From positions 15,045,116 to 15,109,115 of the forward strand of contig CM060856.1 in NCBI GenBank assembly GCA_030737835.1: a stretch of DNA of 64,000 nt, read 5' to 3'. The position numbers and the translations under genes are program-made. This document shows positions 36,111 through 48,558 of this stretch, piece after piece (position 1 is the stretch's first letter; every line of letters begins with the position of its first letter). This DNA comes from Acorus gramineus (lineage: Eukaryota; Streptophyta; Magnoliopsida; Acorales; Acoraceae). A model generated the notes under the pieces. The model made no database searches and was not told the origin of the DNA. It saw nothing but the letters and a program-made list of their open reading frames with translations.

Positions 36111-36440
36111 TGTATTATGAACTTATTGTATGATTGACACTAATGAGATCTCAAGTTTAATGTGCTTCTGTTATTTCCTATTTTTCATAATGTGTACACA
36201 TGAATTGTAATGAATGAATGATAATAGGAAAATGTCCTGACAAGACACTTATGTGGAACCATTATAATAGGTTATGTAATCTAACCTATTTGATATCAAA
36301 CTTATGATCAAGTTAAGTAAAATTATAATGTTGTAGTACATGGAAGGGACTACTTGTTTATTAAAGTACAACCGCCATGACTCACATTAGCAATTTTGCT
36401 TAATTATGATATTATGATGAAACTGGGTGATTAATGGGTC

Positions 36441-36451
36441 AAGTGGGAGAA
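36441..36451 (+). promoter_or_regulatory. Polypurine tract
   Basis: AAGTGGGAGAA directly before the right LTR, the expected plus-strand priming site. Confidence 0.9.
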
Positions 36452-37203
36452 TGTAAGAATGTGACCCATTAAGAAATGAATATGGACATGTAATGATCAA
36501 TGTTCCATTTCATTATTTGGTTCATAAAAGGGTACATTGGAAGAGTAAATCAATTAAGTATAAATTAATTAAGTTTTTATGTGGTTCAATTCCCATGACT
36601 ATCCATTTGAATAATACACAATGTATAAAGAGTAATTGTGTGTATCCCATTAAGTGGTACATAATGTATATACATTTTCATTAAGTGATAGACAATGTAT
36701 ATACATCTCTTTAAAGTGGTACACAATGTATGGAATAATTGTGTACATGTATAGCCATTGGAATGAGGAAAATATTCAATGTCTTTGTATTCCCAACACC
36801 CACCCATTATTAGATACATTCCCAAAAACATTTAGTAGGTTCATTGGATTCTTCAATGGGTTTTAAGAATCCAATTTATGTTTGAGTGTGGGAGGGTTCC
36901 CCCTCTCCATCTATAAAAGGGAGTGGACTCCCAACCCATTTGTCATGTCTCACAACATCTTGTGTTTGCACAAGCAAGAGTAAGTCCACTCCATAGAGAG
37001 ATAGGAGAGTGAAGAATCCTTCTATTCTTCTTCAAGTCCTTGTACCAAAAGAAGACTACTTACCATGGAGAAAGGTTTGTATAGTGTGTGTGTATATATA
37101 TATGTATATATACTATAATGATTCCGCATGACAGAAATATATGATTATAGTATTCGCAAACATGTTAATCAAGATTCTAAGTGCTATTATGATTTATTTT
37201 ACA
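36452..37203 (+). repeat. Right LTR of the complete Ty1/copia element
   Basis: 752 bp, same ends as the left LTR and nearly identical to it. It is followed by GAAGA, the target duplication. Confidence 0.95.
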
Positions 37204-37208
37204 GAAGA
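37204..37208 (+). repeat. Target-site duplication GAAGA, right
   Basis: Matches 30585-30589. Together they show one integration event without later rearrangement of the ends. Confidence 0.93.
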
Positions 37209-38280
37209 ATCAGAGGTTCAACATACCATAACGTGACCAGAACTTAATTTTGTGTTTCGGTCAAGACAGTCTTAAGAAACCTGAACTTTGATTTCAAGGT
37301 CGAATGTTTTTTTTCAGTCTGTGATAGCCAATCCGAAGACAGGACAAGTTGGGCAAATCTCCACTTATCATATTTAAATCAATTGCTATTCTCGGCGGCT
37401 TTTCACACAGTATCTGCAAGGTTTATGGCAGACATTTTAGACCAGATTATCATTAATTAATAACACAGTGTACTCAGCAAAACTTCATACTACAACTAGT
37501 CCAATTCGATCGCTAATGCGCATTATGAATAAGAGTAATTCCACATCAGCTGAGACTGAGACACTTACCAACACTGGAATACGTGGGTGGCGTATCTAAT
37601 TCCTGTCACGATGTTTCAGACAAGATCAAAGCCAAATGCGACTTCTATGCCAGATTCATTTAATTAAGGGTGTCATTTAACTTGAGATAAATCAAAGATA
37701 CTAGATGCGTAGAACTTTATCCAGTCTCTTATTGTGTTTAATGACAACTATGAAAATGAATTGTCATTTGGTGTATTATTAGATGGAATGGGAATGAAAG
37801 AAGGATCGTTTGACCCGTCTGTTTGATCACGGAGGCTGGTTGAACATTTGATAAGTTCACATAGTGAAAGTGTGAAACAGTGCATAAAATGTGGAAATTG
37901 TGAATGTGAATTCAGAACAGCATGAAATCGGAATTTCTCATGATTGAATATGAGATCAACTAGAGCCCTGAAAAAGGTATCCATGGCTGTGTACTGTTTT
38001 CATCAAATGGTTGAACGCATTCACTGTATGTCTTCTTGTTGAGATTTATATTAATATTGTCACAATGCATGGTATCGAGTCCTCCTGTCATGAACATGTG
38101 TCATAGTTGGGTGGTTGGCAGAAAAATGTCTCAGATCTAGTGTATCAAATTTGGATTATCAGGATTAAGTCATTTAGGGTGGGTACTTAATTGACTAAAT
38201 AATTAGTTTTGAAAAAATTTATTTTTATAATGAAATTTATTGAGAGATTTGAGGGATTTATTTGTCTCTTGTATAGAGAC
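37209..38280. other. Intergenic, nothing recognised
   Basis: Continuation of the pre-insertion sequence interrupted at 30589. No frame or repeat is supported. Confidence 0.5.
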
Positions 38281-38289
38281 TTTGTTGAC

Positions 38290-38480
38290 TTGGCTTGACA
38301 CATTTGTATCATGGAGAGGCTCTAATGAGAGAGATTCTAATGGAGGTTTGCATGTAAATCTTGATGTATTTGTAATTCTCAACCATTAGTGAATGCTCTA
38401 CTATTTTGTAGCTCCGTGGATGTAGATTTAGACCGAACCACATAAATCTGTGTTCTTCTTATTATTTGTGTTTTTTTCAA
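38290..38480 (+). repeat. Probable copia LTR remnant
   Basis: Contains CTCCGTGGATGTAGATTTAGACCGAACCACATAAATC (in pieces, 38412-38449), the conserved copia-LTR block around the R/U5 region, preceded by CTCAACCATTAGTGAATG. No primer site or internal region follows. Ends are approximate. Confidence 0.6.
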
Positions 38481-39160
38481 TCTTATATTTTGTTATTTTC
38501 ACTTCCGCTATGCACAACAAAGCGGACCCAACTTAGAATTACGATTCCAGGAATCCAGAATTGCAAGTTGCACTTTCCATCTAGTGATCCAAGGCTACAA
38601 GAGCTTCTCCAGGAACTCAGTGAACCTTTGTCCAAAGTGTTTTGTGCTTGGTTGCCTACTCTTACTGGCTCAACATACTCATATTTTAAGCCATAATTTA
38701 CGAGCCAAGGCCTCTCCATATTCTATAAGGTGTAACAAAACATGGAATATTATACAAGGTGTCATATATAAAATTTATTAGAATATAAAATATTATAAAA
38801 TTTATTAGAATATATAAAATTTATTACAATTTTTATGAACATACACCTTGGTTGCATGAAGTACATATGCTTGAAAAAAAAAATCAATGCATATAAAGAT
38901 ATGTGTTGAGAATTTTGTTAATTGAGGACTTGTTTGTAATGTTGATTGGCCACATAGGCAGATTTTACACTAGTCTACTTGTTATAAGTGGATTTTTTTT
39001 TTTTGACAGCTGTCACACATTTTTTTTTTACAGCCCCAATGTGAGTAAAAAATTACTAGAGCATATACTCATATTAACAAATAATATGCTTCAATCAAAA
39101 TTTTTCATATTTTTTATAAATACATCCATACAATTCATTAGAGTATAAATTTCATTTTTT
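38481..39160. other. Intergenic with short A/T-rich repeats
   Basis: TATAAAATTTATTAGAATA is repeated at about 38767-38825. A short frame across 38560-38695 is open but unrecognised. Confidence 0.45.
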
Positions 39161-39655
39161 AAAAGCACGTACCTAATGAGGTATAATATTTTAAAAAAAA
39201 TTTAAAATTCATGTAGATTAAGATTACAGCTGAAAAAAGGGATGTATTTAACATTATTCTTATTTTTTGAGAATCAAATATCTGAAGTTTCATATTAGAG
39301 CGATGATACACTTAATCTATTTTGCACTTTAGTCTGTAGGTCAAAAACACTCCTCCAAGCGCATGTAATATGTGATAGTGCAGTATACACTACAATTGCA
39401 CAGTATAAAAAGCACGTACCTAATGAGGTATAATATTTTAAAAAAAAATTAAAATACATGTAGATTAAGATTACGGCTGAAAAAAGGGATGTACTTAACA
39501 TTATTCTTATTTTTTTGAGAATCAAATATCTGAAGTTTCATATTAGAGCGATGATACACTTAATCTATTTTGCACTTTAGTCTGTAGGTCAAAAACACTC
39601 CTCCAAGCGCATGTAATCTGTGATAGTGCAGTATACACTACAATTGCACAGTATA
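39161..39655 (+). repeat. Tandem duplication, two copies of about 247 bp
   Basis: AAAAGCACGTACCTAATGAG starts both copies (39161 and 39408). Both run through AGGGATGTAYTTAACATTAT and TCTGTAGGTCAAAAACACTC to CAATTGCACAGTATA. Only a few substitutions separate them, so the duplication is recent relative to the surrounding decay. Confidence 0.9.
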
Positions 39656-39664
39656 TACTACAGA

Positions 39665-41160
39665 ATAATGTTATTTAGTCTCCAACTCATAGGTCCCATG
39701 AGGTGACAATAAGTCTTTACCCATTTTGCCCTTTAGATAATAACTACCTAAAATGTGTTGGGCGGTTTTGATCCCCTATGATTGTGAAATAAAATCAATT
39801 CTGAAATCTTGTTTGTTTTTTCACCATTAAAAACCGATTGATTAATGAATTCCGGACCGATTTTTTTTATGAAGAATAGGTGGAATCAGATCCTCTATTT
39901 TTTCACCATTATTCGATTATGATAATCGATGAGCAATTTTAACCGAAGTTTGAATATCGGATTCGATTTTGTTTATTGAAGAACACGTGGGAGCAGATCC
40001 GAATTTATACTTTTGAGGTCTTGGAAGGCACGGAAGCTGGTTTTTTTTTTCGATTTGGGTATCACATCAATGTCTATCCAATCAGGTTGGTCATTATTGG
40101 ATTTATAATCGAATGGTGTTGTATTTTTTTTGTTATAAATGCTTAAAAAAGAATATTAGTCATGGATTGAATGTTATTTTACACAGTTTTGATTTGTTTG
40201 TATCAATATCTAAATGTAACACTAGATACTGTTACATTTTATATGTGGTGGTTTGAATTGATGATACTGCTACATTCTTTACAACATAAGTAATCATTTT
40301 CTTAACAGTATTACATTTGTAAATGTAACAGTCAGTCGCATATACAATGATTTGTATGTGTTGCAGTTGTAAATGTAACAGTCATTCGTAAATGTATATT
40401 TTCGTTACATTCGTAAATGTAACATTCAATCGCATACACATAATGATTTGTATTTGTTACATTTGTAAATGTAACAGTCAATCGCATACATGTAATGATT
40501 TATATATTTGTAAATGTAATAGTTAATTACAGGTGTATTGTTGTGGAAGTGTTACATTTTTTACATGACAATCTAAATAGTAATTGAAGAGCAAATTTTT
40601 TATTTGTTTTTTTATTTGAAGAGAAAATAGTCATTGTTGTAGACTCCTCTGCTACATTAAATTTACTGTTACATTTATACAGCACAGTTATACAATTATA
40701 AGATTGTTACATTTACATTTATGCAACACTGTTACATTCTGTAACAGTTATAATCATAAAAAAAAACTGGAACATTTTTTTGTGTTATTTAGGTAATTTT
40801 GGTGTAATTTAGGTAAGATTTGGTGTAATTTTGATGAAAAACAATTTAGGTAATTTTTGTGTAAGTTAAGTAAGTTTTGATGTAAAATTCATAAGAATTT
40901 CAAAATTCAAATTTTGAAATAGACAAATTTTAGAGTGGGATATATTTTTCAAAATAGGTAAATTTCAAATTCAAATTAATGTGAAAGATTAATAAGAGAA
41001 AAAAAGAGGATTTGGGTTAATGAGATCTATTTTTAATGAAGGGCATATCTGTATTTTGTCATTTTATCCATTTTCAAAAGTCAACAAGCCAACCAATAAG
41101 GTGATGACACCTCATGAAACGTGTGAGTGAAGCCTATAAGTTGGGGCATGGGTATCACCA
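39665..41160. repeat. Possible foldback element with internal GTTACATTT repeats
   Basis: The left portion reads CTCCAACTCATAGG...CATGAGGTG and the reverse complement of the right CCCCAACTTATAGG...CATGAGGTG, suggesting inverted ends about 1.5 kb apart. Inside, 40220-40560 carries repeated GTTACATTTGTAAATGTAAC-like units, each able to form a short hairpin, followed by CAGTCAATCGCATACA. No target duplication is found. Confidence 0.45.
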
Positions 41161-42634
41161 CTCATATACTATATTATCACATGATATGAAATTTTTTTTT
41201 AAAAAAAATTCTTTTAAAAAAATACACCAACATGTATACATCACTTTTCATGTACTTTAATGAACTGAGTGTACAATTTTAAATAAAAAACCAGATAAGA
41301 GTTGGGGATGAAGCTACACAAAAGGTTGAACATATCATTTGCATTCGTCTTATTAAAATAAAAAATGGACTCACAGTGAAGAGACCGAGACATCCCCCCG
41401 ACCCCCAATCATTGACAATGAAACACTGTTAACACCATAACTCTTGGTTCACGCATGTGTGAGCAGAGATGGTCTTCAAATAAAAGAAAAACAACAAACC
41501 CATCCCAGCCAAGTCAATGATTCTAAATGTTATTGTCGTTTTGCTTTAAAATTCAATAAGATAAGGTCTCAGTGAACATTGCATGTACGCAAAGAGAAAG
41601 GAATGTTGAAAAAGCCTGAAAAAAAACAAGCCAACACTTCCAAACATGAAAGCATCTCTGATTCCTTTCACAATGAATTTGTTTTTGGTCTCGTGTGGCT
41701 CTTGAACAGCCAAATTTCAATGGAGCCCTCAAGATTCACACTTGGTTATCCAACTTCACATCAAAATGATTCTCCTCTTCCCTTTTTCTGTTGATATGTC
41801 ATCACATCCTGCTAATCATGGCTGCAAAACTTTGTTATTCAATCAAGCATTTTAAAATGCAACTGCAATATATGGAGATACATCGTTGGAATCAATATGC
41901 AAAGTTGATGTGCCATCGGGCAATACCATTCGTTGCCATTCACATCTGAAATTGGCAGGCCCAGCTGTTCGCCGCACACTTTCGGTACCTAAAAGCATGA
42001 AGAGTGAATGTCAAATTAAATATCAACGGATGGAAAAAAATAATGGCCGCGTGTTTTTCTAATGTCATCAATTCTGGTTTTTCAGGAAAAAAAAAAAAAA
42101 AAGGAGATGCAGAGGTGTGGATGATGGAGCATCTGAAACCTGATGGGGATGCCAACCGTGGATAACGAAACAACGATATCTATCTTTGTCAGGAATCACT
42201 CTTTTGCAAGTTACACATTTCTATAGCAAAGGAGCCTTCATCAATTGAGAGTGACAGACTCATTCATAAGGATCCATGATTTTGCTAGAGGAAGAAATTG
42301 GGTTCATAACAGGGTCACTTTAGGAAAAAGAAAACCCATGATAACAAAATCTCAGTAACATAAACCTTCTTTTTCCAGTAAAAAAATCGTGAATTCTCCT
42401 AGTTCTTTTCATCCACAACCAGTGCATCGAATTTCAAGAGCTTAAAAAATTCAGTCAAGCCAATCATTGAGGTTGAATATAACTGCATAAGGAATCACAC
42501 TTTCCTTGTGACTTTATCACAAGTCGTCATCACTGTGAGGCATCAATCATGGAGGAGCTATAGTTAACCACATCTTATACACTGAATTCTCACCACTCTT
42601 TACTATGTAGCAATTTATACTAATTGAATTTCAA
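41161..42634. other. Intergenic; possible old exon on the minus strand
   Basis: Mostly non-coding. On the minus strand, about 41990-41855, a frame reads RRTAGPANFRCEWQRMVLPDG and continues to a stop, preceded by an AG. It looks coding in composition but I do not recognise it, and no clear partner exon was found. Confidence 0.3.
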
Positions 42635-43860
42635 TATTAGATGTATAGCTATAACTACTTGTAACTCCTTATAACTTACTGTAACTTCTTCTAACTTCTT
42701 GTATTCATCTCTATAAATTGAGATCCTCAACATCATTAAGTGTGTGGGGAGATTTATGTTGTATTATGGTATCAGAGCACAATTAGATCTTTACCTATGG
42801 CTCTTCGAGAAGCCACTCTCCCCAACAAAAAAAAACAAAAAACACTCTTCTCCAATCCATACTTATGGAGACAATTCTTCTTCTTACTTTTCTTTCCTCA
42901 ACACAGACATCTCTCTTTCTAAAAACCTTATTAACCAAATAACCACAAATTCCTCTTCTTCTCACTTTCCTTTCCTCAACAGATAACTCTTCTCTAAATT
43001 CCTATTAGAATCATCTCCTTTTCTTCCTTCACACAAATCTCTCTCCTAAACAAAAAAAAGCTTCTCCAATCCATAGACTCATGGAAGCAAATCCAGCCTA
43101 ACATCAAACCCTTTTTTTCTCACTTTTCTTTCCTCAACATAGAAATCTCTCTCTAAGAACCTAACCTCATTCATCTTCTCTTCATACAAGTCTCTCTCCC
43201 AAAAAAAAAAAAACCCTCCGTAGCCTTCTCCTACTCTCCTTTTGACACAATTCTCTCCATAAAAAAAAAATTTCTTCTATCTAATCTCTCCTATCATATC
43301 CCACCACATATCTCTCTTTACAAAAAAAAAAAAAAACAGATCTTCATCATCTTCTCTTCTGTTGTTATATGTCTTGACACCCTCTTCATATCTACATATC
43401 ATTTTCTCTCTCTAAAAAAAAACCACATTTTCTTATTATATTTTCTCACTTCATCTCCACTTAAGCAAATTACTATGCCATTGTCAATAAAAACCTCTGA
43501 GATTATTTGGCTTTGGATCTTTACTCAACAAAATTAGTGTTCAAAACCAATATTGTGGTGTAACAACCTAGGAACAAGTATCCGACGATCATCTTCATGT
43601 CAAATTCATTTCAAGAAGAGATTAATCAGGAGATATTATGTCAATTTCTCGCCATCATCAATTTATTAAAGACAAGTTGAGAGTTCAAGAACCCTCAGCT
43701 TGAGGGGGCATATTAGATGTATAGCTATAACTACGTGTAACTATTTATAACTCCTTTGTAACTCCTTATAACTTCCTGTAACTTTTTCTAACTTCTTGTA
43801 TTCATCTCTATAAATTGAGATCCTCAACATCATTAAGTGTATGGGGAGATTTATGTTGTA
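42635..43860 (+). mobile_element. Small non-autonomous copia-type LTR element
   Basis: Left LTR 42635-42763 (129 bp) and right LTR 43711-43860 (150 bp) share TATTAGATGTATAGCTATAA and the end CATTAAGTGTRTGGGGAGAT...GTTGTA. The length difference reflects a repeated AACTCCTTATAAC-type block. Primer site TGGTATCAGAGC lies at 42767-42778, three bases past the left LTR. A polypurine tract (TTGAGGGGGCA) ends at 43710. The 0.95-kb interior has no gag or pol, only CT-rich and poly-A-interrupted sequence (TCTCTCTYYAAAAAA words). The LTR starts TA rather than TG. No target duplication is visible. Confidence 0.82.
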
Positions 43861-45180
43861 ATAAATAACCACAATATATCCTGAACATCTCACATCTAAT
43901 CAGATAAATATAATTTTTGCATATATACAATCTACTGTCATGCTTTTCAGGTGATGTATCCTTTACAATTATTCCATGATTAAGTTTGTTAAAAGAATAA
44001 GAACTACAATAAAAGCATCCAATGATTTAGTGCATCAAATTGTCAACCTAATCACTTGAGTTTGTGCAAGGAAAATATGTAATCATGATATGGAGTCAAA
44101 CCTATTGGGCCATAGTTTGCTTGGCAAGGGAACATAAGAATCTTTGGAGGGACCTTTTTGCACTGATAATGGACAAATCAGTTCCACTTTCTTCTGGGCA
44201 TTCCTCCACCAGATGGCTTTCTTTGATAGCTTGTACTTCTCAAACAAGCTTCCATAATTTCTATTAGAAGATGACCAGATTGAAGAAGCCAAATAAAGAG
44301 CTAAAGACATGAGCAGCGGCTTGGAATATCAAAGAAGGAAAGGTAATTGCAGTGAAGATTTTTTTCAGATAAATCATGAAACATACAATGGAACAAAAGA
44401 TATGTTGGTCCATATGTGAGCCAAATCAACATATAGGACAAAAAGCAGTGTCCGGTATGATCACAAAGCTTTCAGAATCTGTGAATCACAACTTTGTTAA
44501 TGTACACATCTAAAGAACTAATGAGAAAAGAATGCCTTCTTCAAGAACAGTCCTTTCTAAAGGTCCTAATGTCCCTTTCTATGAGCAATAATTGACAATG
44601 CAAAAATCAAAACCCAAAATCATTTAAAAGGGTGCAGGAAAGAATTCAAATCTGGAACAATGAAATTTGAAAAAACAATAGCCAAAAGGAATTTTATTTT
44701 TTCAACAAATAGCAGCAACGCCCCCATCCACTTTATCAATAATCAAGTAGTTTATTTATGTGATCAACATCATGCAAATCCGAATTGACAAAACTTTTAT
44801 ACACAATAGAAGGTACAATATTACATGAACCTCTTTCAAAATTACACTGACATGCTATATAATGCATATGCCAGTCTAATATAGCTCAAACTGATAAAAA
44901 TGCTGATTATTTTAAGTGTGAATGACACATGAGTTCTGTTATTGATGGTTGGCAATCTAATCCATTATGCTTCAGTTCAATCCAAAAAGCTCAACCATTT
45001 TTCCAAATGATTTCTTGAAGGAAAGAAATATGTCTAAGCATTTCCTAGCTGCCTGGATATTGTTTGCACTACGAAAGGAATGCAGGTCGAGCTATACATA
45101 TTCTTTTTTTGTAATTTATGTATTATGTGTGGAGGCATTCTGGTCATATTTGTGAGTTTGAGTTTCTCATACAATTGAGA
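43861..45180. other. Intergenic, nothing recognised
   Basis: AT-rich sequence with no supported gene or repeat. Confidence 0.45.
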
Positions 45181-45189
45181 GTCAAATTT

Positions 45190-45357
45190 GTAGTCCTATC
45201 ACACAGAGTCTCTAATCCAGAAAAATAATAGAAATTCTATCTCTTATATCCGTGGACGTAGGCAATCTTTGCTAAACCACGTAAATCTCTTCTATTGTGT
45301 AGTTGTGTGGTTGTTTTCATTTTCTCTACTTTAATTCAAGACGGAATTTTTCAACAT
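45190..45357 (+). repeat. Probable copia LTR remnant
   Basis: Contains ATCCGTGGACGTAGGCAATC followed by AAACCACGTAAATC and a CT-rich end, as in copia LTRs. No primer site or coding region is adjacent, so it is a solo LTR or fragment. Confidence 0.55.
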
Positions 45358-47844
45358 TAGTCATTGATGTGTATTGAAGGAAATATATCACACTTAGTAC
45401 ATGGATTCCCCATTATGTGGTTGCTAAACATGATAATTCAACGTTTAGCAAAACCTCCAAATTTGGCATGGCAGTTTACGAGAACCACATCAATGTCTGC
45501 TTCAACCAATGCCGACAAATCTCAGATTTTAGTGTCTCGGATTTAATTGCAGATTGGGGTGAGGGGAGGGAGATCATTCTCACATAATACATAAATATTC
45601 CTTTGCATAACAATTAAATGAGATATATGAGGAAAAACAAATGATGTTCTGGAATTCAAAATTCAATAAACTTCTTGCAGCTTCATTACGTATCCACAGA
45701 AATGTGACAAGCATTTCATTCAGCCAATTTTACATGGAGTCTAATAGATAAGTCAAAAGTAGTTGTCATGCAATGCAAAAACTTCTACAGCTGTGTTTTA
45801 TAAATACCACTCTGTAGATAGAATGTTGATATTGCACCTCATATTGCCTTGCCCCAAATTTTTATATGTACTGCTGCAGAACTACTGGCTTGTTATTTAT
45901 CAGCCAGCATCTACTGGACACTTTTTTTCCGATGTATACTGTTGATGCCACATATGTTAGGCTTCATTTCTTCGGTTCAATTTTTTCTGAAATCCATTGT
46001 TACGATTTTGGAATTCATTCTGATATGTTACATGCATTTCATCACTAATCATTCATATAAAAGATTGTTATAATATGTTACATTCAAGACTTGCCAAAGA
46101 TAATTGAAGATTGACCACTGTGAAAAACATTTAATCGAAAGAACGAAGCCAAAATAATTTAATCTCGTTACATAATCATTTAGGATGGTGCATCACATCA
46201 ATTTCAGGCCCCCATTGTATGACCAAATTTAATATAATCCTACAATTCGAGGCTCATGGGAGTGATAATGTCTTTAAACATTCTATCATGCTACCTACAA
46301 CCAAAATCTGCTGATGATGAAATATATAGTCCTATTCAAACAAATTTCACATCTAGTTTTCCTATTAATTAAATAATTAAAAGATATGGCACACCTGCAG
46401 TCAACATGCAAGATCCATGCATCTATCAAGTGGCGATGTTAACGAGCCTTACACGTCCGCTGTTCTGATCCCACTCCACCCTCAAGAGTTGAAAATGATG
46501 GCCATGTAAGCTCTGTTTAGGATCTTGGGAACTGCCGAAGCAAAAGCATCGGAAACAGTGATCTCATTGAATCATTAGTCCAGGTTTTCTGCGAGTAAAC
46601 ATAACAAGAAAGTTTGCTTTGTAAGTGATTTTTTTGGCAGAACTCAATTTATCAAACAACGAAGGAAAATACGACTTTTCCAAGCCAATCTTTTATGAGA
46701 AGCAATGGCAGCCAATCTTCCTAAATCTGTTTGTGATGAGAAACAAATTCTATGGTTTAGGATTTGAGTAAAAAAAAGGGATTAATCAATCAAAAGTGCG
46801 AAATGTAAAAAACTGTCATTTAATCGTTAGTTGTTACAAAAGTAGTCCACCACAGCAGCTCAGATGGGCATGAAACTGAATTGGCAACAAAATAAATTCC
46901 TTTCTGAAAACAAATAGTACATTTGATCATACACTGGACACATAAATGAATATTTCATGAAGGCCACCTTTATCATCTTCAGATCAGTCATAATTTTAAG
47001 AGAATCTTTGGAAGAGTGAAGCATTGCTCCTCCACTGAATATCATCTCCTTCCACCATATACGGCCCCAAATTTTGAACTTTTAAATGCCCATCCACATT
47101 CCAAGAAGTCATCGATGAGAAATCAAATGTTCTCAAATCATCACAACAGTATAATTTCGGTATGCTTGTGATTCTTTGCAGGTTTGTGGAGCGTAAAGAA
47201 CTGATGGTATTACGGAACTGATTGCAGCTCCAGTTAAAGATCCGCCATGCTTCGGAGAGCCTCCAAATCCTATAAGCAAACTTCAACGCCAGGTGTGGGA
47301 ATTTTCAACTTTCTCGCATCTCTCACCTACAGGGTAATTTGTTTCATGCAAGCTCAGCACTTGCAATCTTGAAAGTCTCAAGATTGTCTTTGGGGCTGCT
47401 CTGAAAATTAGTTATGAAATTAGACAATGATATAATAGTCCAAACCAAATTTAAATACTGCAACTTAGCTCAGAAAGAGTGTTACCTTGGACCAACAAAG
47501 TTGATGGATTAGGACAATAGTAGCAGCTCCAGCAAATTTTCAATATGATGATACATTAGGTATGTCATTCTAGTCCTCCAGTTTCCTAGCCAGATGCTTC
47601 ACTCAATTTCGCAGTGAAACACAATATAAATCTATCCTCCCACAACCACTCTTATTGGTCATCCACAATGACATCACAAAACTTCTCATAACAGTCATCA
47701 TTAAAAGAGAACTCTTGATCACAAGTCAACGACTCTAACAAGAGTAACTAAATTTTTGACGGCAAAGCAATTCATCTTCGATATCTTTGATCTTCTTGGT
47801 CAATTATTCCTCTAGTGATGATGCTCCTTGATGGGTGTTTTACT
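45358..47844. other. Intergenic, unrecognised
   Basis: A 96-codon minus-strand frame at 46996-47286 (FNWSCNQFRNTISSL near its start) is open but matches no family I know. No other feature is supported. Confidence 0.35.
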
Positions 47845-48068
47845 AGAGGCATCGGCAAAACGACCTCATGTAAGGGTTAAAATCGAAAGGAGTACATGTA
47901 GACTGAAAACAACTCACCAAAACATTATAATTGCATCCCGTACGCACCGGATATCTTGGTGCTCAAATTATCGCAACTTCTTAAATGAGCATGGCAAGGC
48001 TCTACGGAGTTCTACATGTACTCCTTTCGATTTTAACCATTACAGGAGGTCGTTTTGCCGATGCCTCT
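47845..48068. repeat. 58-bp near-perfect inverted repeat with 108-bp spacer
   Basis: Arm 47845-47902 begins AGAGGCATCGGCAAAACGAC and arm 48011-48068 is its reverse complement, with two mismatches by eye. The transcript could fold into a long hairpin. The spacer is non-repetitive. No target duplication or transposon end is recognised around it. Confidence 0.88.
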
Positions 48069-48558
48069 CATCTACACACATCCCGATGACGCCCGCTTCA
48101 TCTTTATCGAAGCAAAGGACAACAATATCTTGGAAATCCCTCGAGCACTGCATCAAATCCATCCCGCACCGCCTTGGCACCTCGCACCTCTCATGGGCTC
48201 CACCGCTGTCGCAACATCGCCCATCTGCTCCTTCAAAGAGAGGGCGCCGCGAGTGAATCAGAAATAGAAACATGGATTCACTGAAACCATATGAAGAAAT
48301 GGAATCGAAGCAATTGATGAAGAAGTTTGAGAGGAGGAGAAGCAGATGCAAGAGCTGATTATTAAACGAGAGGCATCCATACCTATCTTCAAAGGGAAGT
48401 AAAGTGGATGATCGGGTAGTGATTTGATTCTCTATTTTTATCTTCTTTTTTTTTTTAGGAGACTCAAAGTGGGGATGGGATTGAAAATAAAGTTAAAACC
48501 ACGTTATGCGATTGGTCCGTCGGTAAGGGGGACCTCTTTCTCTTTTTTTTTAATTCGA

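Noticed and set aside
38466-38696. Plus-strand 76-codon frame ending LTGSTYSYFKP
   Set aside because: It overlaps the LTR remnant, has no recognisable family and no splice partners.
46996-47286. Minus-strand 96-codon frame with LRR-like spacing
   Set aside because: Leucine spacing is not regular enough, neighbouring frames do not extend it, and no family is recognised.
47828-48351. Overlapping plus- and minus-strand frames of 100-140 codons around the inverted repeat
   Set aside because: Neither strand gives a recognisable domain, and the frames run through the repeat arms, so a gene is not supported.
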